IMG/VR virus record: IMGVR_UViG_3300048836_000986
Location: 1 to 44,908 of that record
Reading direction: 5' to 3' (one strand)
Origin: a virus
Length of the DNA: 44,908 nt
Position numbers and translations under genes: made by a program. Shown here one piece after another: positions 1 to 5,628 of this stretch. Numbering within the stretch: position 1 is the first letter of the stretch; each line of letters opens with the position of its first letter. The notes under the pieces were generated by a model. The model was not told where the DNA came from and did no database searches. It was given only the letters and a program-made list of their open reading frames with translations.

Positions 1-295
1 CTGGGCGGTGCCAATCTGCGCGGTGCCAATCTGCGCGGTGCCAATCTGTGCGATGCCAATCTGTGCGATGCCTATCTGGGCGATGCCTATCTGGGCGGTG
101 CCTATCTGGGCGGTGCCAATCTGCGCGGTGCCAATCTGTGCGATGCCAATCTGTGCGATGCCTATCTGGGCGGTGCCAATCTGCGCGGTGCCAATCTGCG
201 CGGTGCCAATCTGTGCGATGCCAATCTGTGCGATGCCTATCTGGGCGATGCCTATCTGGGCGGTGCCTATCTGGGCGGTGCCAATCTGCGCGATG
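1..295 (+). repeat. 15-bp tandem repeat array coding the pentapeptides
   Basis: About 19 copies of a 15-bp unit (consensus GCCAATCTGNGCGRTG, one codon of overlap shown) follow each other with only a few variants: AAT or TAT, and CGC, TGC or GGC. Identity at the DNA level is higher than the protein needs, which points to recent expansion by slippage or recombination. The other two frames also stay open through the array. Confidence 0.9.
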
Positions 296-534
296 CCACA
301 ATCAACTGGCAAAGCCATGAACTCATTTCTGAGATTTTGTTGCGCGCGGCGGGTAAAGACGTAGATAAACGCAAAATCGCCGGTCTGATTCGCATTTCGA
401 CGGATTGGTGCTGGGATGAATTTCTGCGCATTGATGACCCGCTTTCCGAGTGGGCAAAAACCGAACTGGCAAAATGGCTGAAAGATGACGACCCGGAAGA
501 TGTCAAAGCCAAATTAAAAGGCGGTGGCGAATGA
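1..534 (+). CDS. Pentapeptide-repeat protein, 5' end missing
   Basis: The reading frame is open from base 1, so the start lies outside the window. About the first 98 codons are consecutive A(N/Y)LXX pentapeptides (ANLRG, ANLCD, AYLGD, AYLGG), which in this family stack into a right-handed quadrilateral beta helix. The last 80 residues are a helical, charged tail (NWQSHELISEILLRAAG, then DWCWDEFL) of a kind I associate with phage pentapeptide proteins. Some pentapeptide proteins mimic DNA and protect gyrase, but nothing here shows that role. It ends in an ATGA overlap with the next small gene. The family call is secure; the function is unknown. Confidence 0.85.
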   Translation: MGGANLRGANLRGANLCDANLCDAYLGDAYLGGAYLGGANLRGANLCDANLCDAYLGGANLRGANLRGANLCDANLCDAYLGDAYLGGAYLGGANLRDATINWQSHELISEILLRAAGKDVDKRKIAGLIRISTDWCWDEFLRIDDPLSEWAKTELAKWLKDDDPEDVKAKLKGGGE

Positions 535-629
535 TTGAAAATATCTGCATAGCGGCCATCATTGGCTGCATATTCTGGCGGCATCGGCGGCAACGCGACG
601 AGGAACGCGCGGCGCGACTGGGAATTTAA
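531..629 (+). CDS. Tiny single-span membrane protein
   Basis: A 32-residue frame starts in an ATGA overlap with the pentapeptide gene. The N-terminal part (ENICIAAIIGCIFW) is a short hydrophobic stretch followed by a strongly basic and acidic tail (RHRRQRDEERAAR), the usual layout of a one-span membrane peptide with positive charges inside. There is no recognisable family. Translational coupling to the gene before it is the main support. Confidence 0.5.
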   Translation: MIENICIAAIIGCIFWRHRRQRDEERAARLGI

Positions 630-656
630 GCGCGAATGGCGCGCGTGGGAGGCGAA

Positions 657-836
657 ATGATGGATTTTATTCTGCAAAAGCCGATGACGGTGTTTTTCAT
701 AATAGCGGGCGCGATGGTGTTGCGCGTGGTGTGGGCGCAGATTCAATGGAACCGCGCGCAGGAGCGGGAGAGGATAATCGCGCTGTTTGGCGAGTGCGGC
801 GATGATGTGGAGCGGTTGCGGAAAATGGGAGTTTGA
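657..836 (+). CDS. Small single-span membrane protein
   Basis: The 59-residue product begins with two methionines and has one hydrophobic segment (TVFFIIAGAMVLRVVWA, about residues 11-27), followed by an amphipathic charged tail. The start at 657 is chosen over the ATG at 636 because GGAGG lies about 5 bases before it. It ends 3 bases before the ATG of the primase gene. No family recognised; it is one of three tiny membrane proteins in this run. Confidence 0.55.
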   Translation: MMDFILQKPMTVFFIIAGAMVLRVVWAQIQWNRAQERERIIALFGECGDDVERLRKMGV

Positions 837-838
837 GA

Positions 839-1687
839 ATGAGAAGGCTGCCAATCGTAAACGACACGCAAAACGCGGCGCTGGATTATCTTGCGCGTGG
901 CTGGGCCGTGATGCCGATACTGCGGCAACAGGAAAAGAAACCGGCCATCAAATGGAAGCACTTGCAAACACGGCGCCCGCATGAAAATGAAGTGCGGCAC
1001 TGGTTCCAAAAAAGCAATTTCAACTTAGGCATCATCACCGGCGCGGTCAGCGGGTTTTTCGCTTTGGATGTGGACGGCGAGGAAGGCTTTGAAACGATTT
1101 TGGGGCAGGGCGATTGGCCGCGCACGGTCGAAACTCAAAGCCGCCCGTTTCGACATCAGTTGTGGTTTGCCCTGCCGGACTGGAAAGTCTCGAACGCGGT
1201 GAAGTTTCTGCCCGGCCTGGACTTGCGCGGTGACGGCGGTTATGTGCAGGCTCCGCCTTCGATTCATCACACCGGTAGCCGTTATCGGTGGGTCAATCAC
1301 CCCGACGCCGTGCCGATGGCGAGCGCGCCCGCCTGGTTAGTGCAGCACACGCAAAAACCGGAAATACCGGTTCTGGATGTCAATTTTCCGGCGATAGCGG
1401 CACAAGAGCGCGACAAGAAATATGCGTGGGCGGCGCTGGAAAAAGAGTGCGCGAAACTGGCGAGCGCGCCGGACGGGGCGAAGTACTCCCAGCTTCGCCG
1501 GTCGGCGATTGCCGTGGCGGGCTTTGTGCCTTCGGGTGCAATCGAAGCGGGAGACATCAAAGAAAATTTACTGAACGTGGTTTTGCCGCGCGCTAAAAAC
1601 CGGCAGACCGCGATTGAGGGCGTGGACAGCGCGATTGCTTTTGGCATGGCACACCCGCGCGCGATCCCGCAAAGGAACTTGCGATGA
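839..1687 (+). CDS. Bifunctional DNA primase/polymerase (prim-pol domain)
   Basis: The 282-residue protein matches the prim-pol N-terminal domain found in phage and plasmid replication proteins, which makes primers and can extend them. Visible signatures are NLGIITG followed by the metal-binding pair D77-x-D79 (FFALDVDGE), a histidine region near residue 106 (RPFRHQLWFALP), and the very typical GLDLRGDGGYVQAPPS block near residues 127-141, then a YRW motif. It stops after the prim-pol domain plus a helical tail and has no helicase domain; the large ATPase at 5629 probably supplies that. The start at 839 is preferred because GGGAG lies upstream; a TTG at 833 is in frame. Confidence 0.85.
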   Translation: MRRLPIVNDTQNAALDYLARGWAVMPILRQQEKKPAIKWKHLQTRRPHENEVRHWFQKSNFNLGIITGAVSGFFALDVDGEEGFETILGQGDWPRTVETQSRPFRHQLWFALPDWKVSNAVKFLPGLDLRGDGGYVQAPPSIHHTGSRYRWVNHPDAVPMASAPAWLVQHTQKPEIPVLDVNFPAIAAQERDKKYAWAALEKECAKLASAPDGAKYSQLRRSAIAVAGFVPSGAIEAGDIKENLLNVVLPRAKNRQTAIEGVDSAIAFGMAHPRAIPQRNLR

Positions 1688-1773
1688 AAACTTTTTGGCA
1701 TATATGCGCGGTGTTGGTGATGGTGCCGGTGGTGCTGGCGCTGGCGGTGTGGGATGTGGTGGTGAACGGATGA
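1684..1773 (+). CDS. Tiny hydrophobic membrane peptide
   Basis: A 29-residue frame starts in an ATGA overlap with the primase stop and ends in an ATGA overlap with the next gene. Nearly all of it is one hydrophobic helix (HICAVLVMVPVVLALAVWDVVV). It has no recognised family. The double overlap is good evidence that it is translated by coupling rather than chance. Confidence 0.5.
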   Translation: MKTFWHICAVLVMVPVVLALAVWDVVVNG

Positions 1774-2090
1774 ACGAACAAGACGAATTGACGAACGCGA
1801 CACCGAGCGATTTGGATTTTCTGGGGCTTCGCTTAGGGCTGACGCAAATCGAATTAGACGCGCTGCTAAATGCCGATGCGCGCAATACAATCGCCCCGCT
1901 AAAAGCTGTCGGCACTCCCGCGAAGCCTGGCAGGCCGCGCGTCCACATCAGCCTGAAGGAAGCGCGTCGCGTGGCTGCTGTGCGCTTCCGAGTGCGAAAG
2001 AAGAAGCGCGCGAAACCGGAGCCGCCCTGCGAAGAAATGGAAAGTTGGGGCAGGGCGCATCAGCGAAAATTGCAGGCCAAACATTTTTAA
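1770..2090 (+). CDS. Hypothetical basic protein
   Basis: The 106-residue product starts at the ATG that overlaps the preceding stop. The N-terminal half is acidic and reads like a small helical domain (DFLGLRLGLTQIELDALLNADARNT); the second half is strongly basic (RFRVRKKKRAKPEP) and could contact nucleic acid. The middle holds GRPRVHISLKEARRVAAVR, which resembles a helix-turn-helix or AT-hook-like stretch but is not diagnostic. It lies in the replication gene run. Function unknown. Confidence 0.6.
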   Translation: MNEQDELTNATPSDLDFLGLRLGLTQIELDALLNADARNTIAPLKAVGTPAKPGRPRVHISLKEARRVAAVRFRVRKKKRAKPEPPCEEMESWGRAHQRKLQAKHF

Positions 2091-2101
2091 GGAGCGAAAC
2101 G

Positions 2102-2272
2102 ATGCCGATAACGAGCGATGGAGTTGTGAGCAAGGAAACGAAAGAGCAGTGGCCGAGCGTGCCCAATCCCGGCAGCGATGAGGCGTTGGAATCCGGTTGC
2201 CGGTGCCCGGTGCGCTCGCGGAATAACACTATAAATCTGCACCCTTGCGAGTTCGTAAATGTTCTTGGATGA
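2102..2272 (+). pseudogene. 5' fragment of a small conserved phage gene split by an insertion
   Basis: A good Shine-Dalgarno (AAGGAG) precedes the ATG. The native part reads up to ...VPNPGSDEALESGCRCPVRSRNN and then runs into the inserted cassette, where it ends after 14 foreign codons. I recognise NPGSDEA...CxCPV...NNxHGxG...CPLHG as a recurrent small phage protein; the missing half (NNGHGKGYMGQ...CPLHG) lies intact at 3215-3307. Joined, the two would give a protein of about 70 residues with paired cysteines. Function of the family is unknown to me. Confidence 0.75.
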
Positions 2273-2384
2273 GATGCACGATTTGAGCGTTTACGCTTCG
2301 ATTTTCTCGCTTAGCCATTCGAGCAATTTCGGCATGAAGCGATTTGTCAATTCGTAAAGTAAAACGAATTTCTTTAGTTTTCAT
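2229..2384 (-). CDS. Arc/MetJ-type ribbon-helix-helix regulator
   Basis: The 51-residue protein begins MKTKEIRFTLRIDKSLH and continues with two helices (AEIARMAKRENRS, VNAQIVHLIQEHL). This is the Arc-type pattern: a short beta strand (residues 5-11) that pairs in a dimer and enters the major groove, followed by helix-turn-helix. Such proteins repress their own promoter. The upstream 55 bases hold four TGACACT-type boxes that suit it. The ATG at 2384 is preferred since the -10 box (TATATT) lies 7 bases upstream, which would make the mRNA nearly leaderless. Confidence 0.8.
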   Translation of the reverse strand: MKTKEIRFTLRIDKSLHAEIARMAKRENRSVNAQIVHLIQEHLRTRKGADL

Positions 2385-2440
2385 GACACTAAATATACGC
2401 CAATTTGACACTTAGCGCAAATGGTGTCATAATAGTGTCA
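2384..2440. promoter_or_regulatory. Divergent overlapping promoters with four operator boxes
   Basis: Rightward: TTGACA at 2405-2410, a 17-base gap, CATAAT at 2428-2433, then ATG at 2440. Leftward: TTGCGC (complement of 2415-2420), a 17-base gap, TATATT (complement of 2392-2397), then ATG at 2384. In both directions the start codon is where transcription should begin, so both mRNAs may be leaderless. Boxes TGACACT at 2384-2390 and 2406-2412, and inverted GGTGTCA at 2423-2429 and AGTGTCA at 2434-2440, cover the -35 region and the start points and fit a ribbon-helix-helix repressor. Confidence 0.75.
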
Positions 2441-3216
2441 TGGAAACTAAGATTTGCACCCGCTGTGGCAAGACGTTGGAAATGAAACATTTTAATTTTC
2501 GCAAGCCTCCTCGTGTCGAGTACAAAGACACTTGCAATCAATGCCGTGCTCCAATGAGCGAAGATGCACGTTTTTGGAGTAAGGTGTCGAAGTCGCCAGA
2601 TGGCTGTTGGGAATGGACGGCGGGACGATTATTTGAAGGTGACTATGGCGCTTATCGTTATCAAGGGCGGACACAGCGCGCTCACAGAGTAAGTTGGGAA
2701 ATGCTCTTTGGCAAAATTCCTGAAGGCTTTGTCATATGTCATGCGTGTGATAATCCTCGTTGCGTGCGACCGGAACATTTGTTTTTGGGAACTCATAAAG
2801 ACAATATGCAAGACATGGTACGCAAAGGCCGTGCGCGTCCGCTTGCAGGAGAGCACGCGCCTGCTGCGAAATTATCTAAGTTAGACGTTAGTCGGATTCG
2901 ACGCAGGTATGCAAAAGGGAAAGTTTCACAGGCCGAATTAGCGGAAGAATATGCGTTACATCCTACCCAAATTAGTCGAATTATAAATGGCCGAAAATGG
3001 AAACATTCCTTCAGGGGAATCATAAAACCCATTCGTCCAATCGTGAACAAAGGAACTCGTCACAAAAAGGGTGAGATAAATCCTTTGGTGCTGTGCGATT
3101 GTGGATGCGGTGAAAGATTGAGCAGATATGACAGATACGGGAGGCCGAGAAAATATATTCGTGGTCATAGCTTGAAGCGCAAGCAATGCGATGAGCAAAA
3201 AACATTGGAATTCTAA
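2440..3216 (+). CDS. HNH homing endonuclease
   Basis: The 258-residue protein has an N-terminal zinc-ribbon-like motif (CTRCG at 6-10 and CNQC at 32-35), an HNH nuclease core (VICHACDNPRCVRPEHLFLG, with H101, N105 and H113 as likely catalytic and metal residues), a DNA-binding helix-turn-helix (KLSKLDVSRIRRRYAKG...QAELAEEY..HPTQISRIING), and a C-terminal CDCGCGE region often seen in phage HNH enzymes. It likely nicks or cuts the intact version of the gene it interrupts and so promotes its own copying. It is driven by its own promoter and lower in GC than its neighbours. Confidence 0.9.
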   Translation: METKICTRCGKTLEMKHFNFRKPPRVEYKDTCNQCRAPMSEDARFWSKVSKSPDGCWEWTAGRLFEGDYGAYRYQGRTQRAHRVSWEMLFGKIPEGFVICHACDNPRCVRPEHLFLGTHKDNMQDMVRKGRARPLAGEHAPAAKLSKLDVSRIRRRYAKGKVSQAELAEEYALHPTQISRIINGRKWKHSFRGIIKPIRPIVNKGTRHKKGEINPLVLCDCGCGERLSRYDRYGRPRKYIRGHSLKRKQCDEQKTLEF

Positions 3217-3307
3217 CAACGGGCATGGCAAAGGCTACATGGGGCAGGCGGGTATTTTTGCGATGAATTTGGATTGCCCGTTGCATGGATTTGGGGTGAA
3301 CGAATGA
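3191..3307 (+). pseudogene. 3' fragment of the split small gene
   Basis: The native part begins at about 3215 (NNGHGKGYMGQAGIFAMNLDCPLHGFGVNE) and matches what is missing from the fragment at 2102. An ATG at 3191, inside the 3' end of the endonuclease gene, is in frame and could let this half be translated as a 38-residue peptide, although its ribosome site is weak. It ends in an ATGA overlap with the next gene, which shows the original operon spacing is intact after the insertion. Confidence 0.7.
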
Positions 3308-4128
3308 ACACAGAAATCAAAGACGGGTTTACGAAGATTGAAAGCGAAAAACAGTTGCGGGAGCAGCCGGATGGGTTTTACATTTTTGTCAATAAGGGTG
3401 GCTTGGAATCGCGCGCGATCAAGCGCCATGACGTTTGGGCGGATGCAGCAGGTCAATGCGCGCCGGGGCTGTTAGCACGGTATTACATCGCCTTTCGCCA
3501 CGTCCCCGACGCCGCGCCGGTGGCTGAGGAAGTCGAAATTCTTTGCGCCGGATGCGGCAAAAGCGCTGCAATTTATATCACGAATATGAAACAGTATTTT
3601 TGCCATGTAGATTGCTGCAAAAAATGGCAGGGTTGCTGCGCTTCTGACGCCGCGATGGTGGCTGAAACACCTGATGGCGGGTTTGAAAAGAAAACCGAGT
3701 TTGGCGGGCGCTCGCTTGATGAGTTGGCTTATGCGACGGGCGCGGGAGTGCCTACTACGCCAATCGCACAGGAACTTGTTCGCGCGTATGCCGAGATTGA
3801 CCGGCAAGCCGCCGAACTCGCGCAACTCAAAGCCGCGCGGGAATGGCAGCCGGTGACAGTTGAAGCGTTGGAAGCCGCGCCGGATGGGACTTACGAACTT
3901 ATCAAAGGAAATCCGGCATATCTACTGGCGGCGGTGAAGCAGCATTGTAATTGGTGGGTGTCGGGCTTCGATGGCGTGCGCAGCAGCAAGACTCTCTCCG
4001 AATTTGAATATTCCCACTTCCGCCTCATCACCCGCGCCGAAGATTTCACGCCGCCTGAAAAGAAAATCACGCTGAGCGGCGAATACACTCGCGCGGAGTT
4101 GGAGCGGATTTTGAAGGAGCGCGAATGA
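3304..4128 (+). CDS. Hypothetical protein with a zinc-binding motif
   Basis: The 274-residue product starts at the ATGA overlap with the split gene. Residues around 80-115 hold CAGCGK...YFCHVDCCKKW, a likely zinc-binding knuckle. A repeated phrase appears twice, near the start (LREQPDGFYIFVNKGG) and again later (LEAAPDGTYELIKGN), which suggests two copies of a small beta domain joined by a helical linker (AYAEIDRQAAELAQLKAAREW). No enzyme motif is visible. Unknown function in the early gene run. Confidence 0.65.
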   Translation: MNTEIKDGFTKIESEKQLREQPDGFYIFVNKGGLESRAIKRHDVWADAAGQCAPGLLARYYIAFRHVPDAAPVAEEVEILCAGCGKSAAIYITNMKQYFCHVDCCKKWQGCCASDAAMVAETPDGGFEKKTEFGGRSLDELAYATGAGVPTTPIAQELVRAYAEIDRQAAELAQLKAAREWQPVTVEALEAAPDGTYELIKGNPAYLLAAVKQHCNWWVSGFDGVRSSKTLSEFEYSHFRLITRAEDFTPPEKKITLSGEYTRAELERILKERE

Positions 4129-4508
4129 AAACACAACAAATGACGCGGGCGCAGTTGCGGGAAGCGATTGCGGAATTGCGGGGCGAGGATAAATGTTTTG
4201 CCGTAACTACTGACAAACAACGCCGCGAAATTGAGTTTTATAACCTGTCAAAAGAATATTTAGATATTCCAGAAGTTAAGGTTATGCCCGATTATCTCGG
4301 CAGCATGGATGCCGCGATGCCGTTGTTGCGCGAGTTGCCTTTGGCCCACATGGAATATGTAGGAGATGCAATTTTATTTATCGCATTCCAGTCTAAACGG
4401 ACAGGAAAAATCGAATTTCACGAAGGACGAACTGGTAATGAAGCCGAAGCCATCGCGTGCGCGTGGTGGCAGTGGACGACCCGCGAGATTGTGGAGATTT
4501 GCGAATGA
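4125..4508 (+). CDS. Phage ABA-sandwich domain protein
   Basis: The 127-residue protein contains VMPDYLGSMDAAMPLLRELP near residues 53-73 and a C-terminal NEAEAIACAWWQWT. The pairing of a 'Y..sMDAA' motif with a later 'EA.AI..A.w.W' is typical of the phage ABA-sandwich family, small proteins common in phage early regions with no settled function. It is joined to both neighbours by ATGA overlaps, and its first codons (MKTQQM) resemble those of the next gene (MKTQTM), so the start regions may share origin. Confidence 0.6.
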   Translation: MKTQQMTRAQLREAIAELRGEDKCFAVTTDKQRREIEFYNLSKEYLDIPEVKVMPDYLGSMDAAMPLLRELPLAHMEYVGDAILFIAFQSKRTGKIEFHEGRTGNEAEAIACAWWQWTTREIVEICE

Positions 4509-5011
4509 AAACACAAACGATGCCAAAGCCGGTTAAGGCTAAATTGAGTTTCGGGCAACGGGAGCGGTTGCGCTTGCGCCGCGACTTCGAGCCGCTTGTA
4601 GAGTACTCGTTTGCGCGTCCACTTTGCCAGAGCGCAAACGTGCTGACGTTCCGTTTTCCGATGCCGCCCAATAAGGCGAACGGTCGCGGCGCGTGGCGCG
4701 TGGATTATTCGTTGCGCGAGTTATTTTTCGAGCAGTGCGATTATCTGGCGGAACATCGTTTTTTACCGCCGTCGCCGCCCGTGCCGTTTGAGCGCGCTAC
4801 AATCAGCGCCGAGCTATTCCTCAAGCGCGAAATGGACGACGACAACGCAATGGCGCGCCTCAAGCATATCAGCGATTGGTTGGTGAAGCGGGGCTACATT
4901 GTGGACGACAAGCGCAAATGCCTGACGTGGGACGGCATTCCGATTCAATCGAAAACAGGTGGCACGGTGCAGCGCGTGGGCGTAGTTTTAACAAGGAGCG
5001 TGACGGCATGA
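4505..5011 (+). CDS. rusA: RusA-like Holliday junction resolvase
   Basis: The 168-residue protein carries the RusA signature: PMPPNKANGRG in the first strand, then MDDDNAMARLKHISDWLVKRGYIVDDKR (residues 110-137). The acidic residues D111-D113, D124 and D134-D135 fit the metal-binding site of this family. RusA cuts four-way DNA junctions made during recombination and replication, which would serve genome processing in the infected cell. A RuvB-type branch-migration motor is encoded at 7983. It is a little longer than E. coli RusA (120 residues), with about 45 extra N-terminal residues. Confidence 0.8.
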   Translation: MKTQTMPKPVKAKLSFGQRERLRLRRDFEPLVEYSFARPLCQSANVLTFRFPMPPNKANGRGAWRVDYSLRELFFEQCDYLAEHRFLPPSPPVPFERATISAELFLKREMDDDNAMARLKHISDWLVKRGYIVDDKRKCLTWDGIPIQSKTGGTVQRVGVVLTRSVTA

Positions 5012-5442
5012 GCAAAGCCGATGCGCACAAATTGCAGGAAAAACAAATGTCAAGCGGCTGCATCGGTAAGCGCCGCTATCAAAGCGAAGCGGCTGCACAA
5101 CAAAAAGGACAGCAAATTTACTACTGCATTTATTGCTTTGGCTGGCATCGCGCGAGCATCAAAAAAGCCGCGCCGCAAACCACCAAAAACGGCCTTGCGC
5201 GGTTGCCCGGCCATAAGCCCAAAGCAAAACCGGCTTGCAATCATGCGGCGCAAATCGAATCGCTCAAAACCAAAAACGCGGCGTTGGGACAAGAAATCGA
5301 AAAGCTCAAAGCCGCGCTGATTCGACGCAAGCAAGAAACGCGCGTCTGGCAGCGACGGTATGAGCGAACGATTGAAGGGCGATTGGTGAATTGTTACCAC
5401 GCCGCGCGCAAGCGTTGGCGCAAGAGGAGCGTGACGCCATGA
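5008..5442 (+). CDS. Hypothetical zinc-ribbon and coiled-coil protein
   Basis: The 144-residue protein starts in an ATGA overlap with rusA. Residues about 19-46 read CIGKRRYQSEAAAQQKGQ..YYCIYCFGWHRA, a zinc-ribbon pattern also seen in other small phage proteins. The C-terminal half is a coiled coil (QIESLKTKNAALGQEIEKLKAALIRRK) with a very basic end. It may bind nucleic acid, but that is inference. Function unknown. Confidence 0.6.
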   Translation: MSKADAHKLQEKQMSSGCIGKRRYQSEAAAQQKGQQIYYCIYCFGWHRASIKKAAPQTTKNGLARLPGHKPKAKPACNHAAQIESLKTKNAALGQEIEKLKAALIRRKQETRVWQRRYERTIEGRLVNCYHAARKRWRKRSVTP

Positions 5443-5497
5443 ACGAGCCTTTGCAGTTTTATTCGCCCGATGACGTGGCCGTGCAAACCCACGCCGA

Positions 5498-5527
5498 GGT
5501 AGGGTAATCCTACCCGTGTGGTACAAT
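5498..5527 (+). promoter_or_regulatory. GTAGGR-type phage promoter before the ATPase gene
   Basis: An inverted repeat GGTAGG-GTAAT-CCTACC (5498-5514) is followed by the extended -10 box GTGTGGTACAAT (hexamer TACAAT 5522-5527). The left half GTAGGG sits exactly where a -35 box would be, 17 bases from the -10. The same arrangement recurs at 35914. It would drive the large ATPase gene at 5629 with a leader of about 95 bases. Confidence 0.65.
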
Positions 5528-5628
5528 AAAATACCCCGACCATTTTTCACTGCGCCGACGCCCTGCCTCAAGAGATGCCCTGCGTCGAGAGTTCTACCCC
5601 CGACACGACACGACAAGGAGAACGCACT

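Larger units (their letters stand above)
2228..3220. mobile_element. Compact RHH + HNH endonuclease cassette inserted in a gene
   Basis: The insert is about 990 bp and contains only two divergent genes, a ribbon-helix-helix regulator whose stop touches the left edge and an HNH endonuclease whose stop touches the right edge. The junctions carry AATAAC (2222-2227) and AACAAC (3215-3220), a near-identical 6-base pair that both encode Asn-Asn, consistent with a short target duplication or homing-site remnant. The insert is visibly richer in A and T than its neighbours. There is no room for a group I intron core outside coding sequence, so splicing is unlikely; a free-standing homing cassette is the better reading. 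Confidence 0.7.

Noticed and set aside
1-295. CRISPR-like repeat array
   Set aside because: Units are 15 bp, directly adjacent and coding for pentapeptides; there are no spacers.
2228-3220. Group I intron carrying the HNH gene
   Set aside because: Almost the whole insert is coding on one strand or the other, including a credible ribbon-helix-helix gene on the reverse strand, so there is no space for an intron core outside genes. Folding was not computed.
5439-5507. A 22-residue frame in an ATGA overlap
   Set aside because: It ends inside the promoter repeat and has no recognisable feature; coupling alone is too weak to call a gene.
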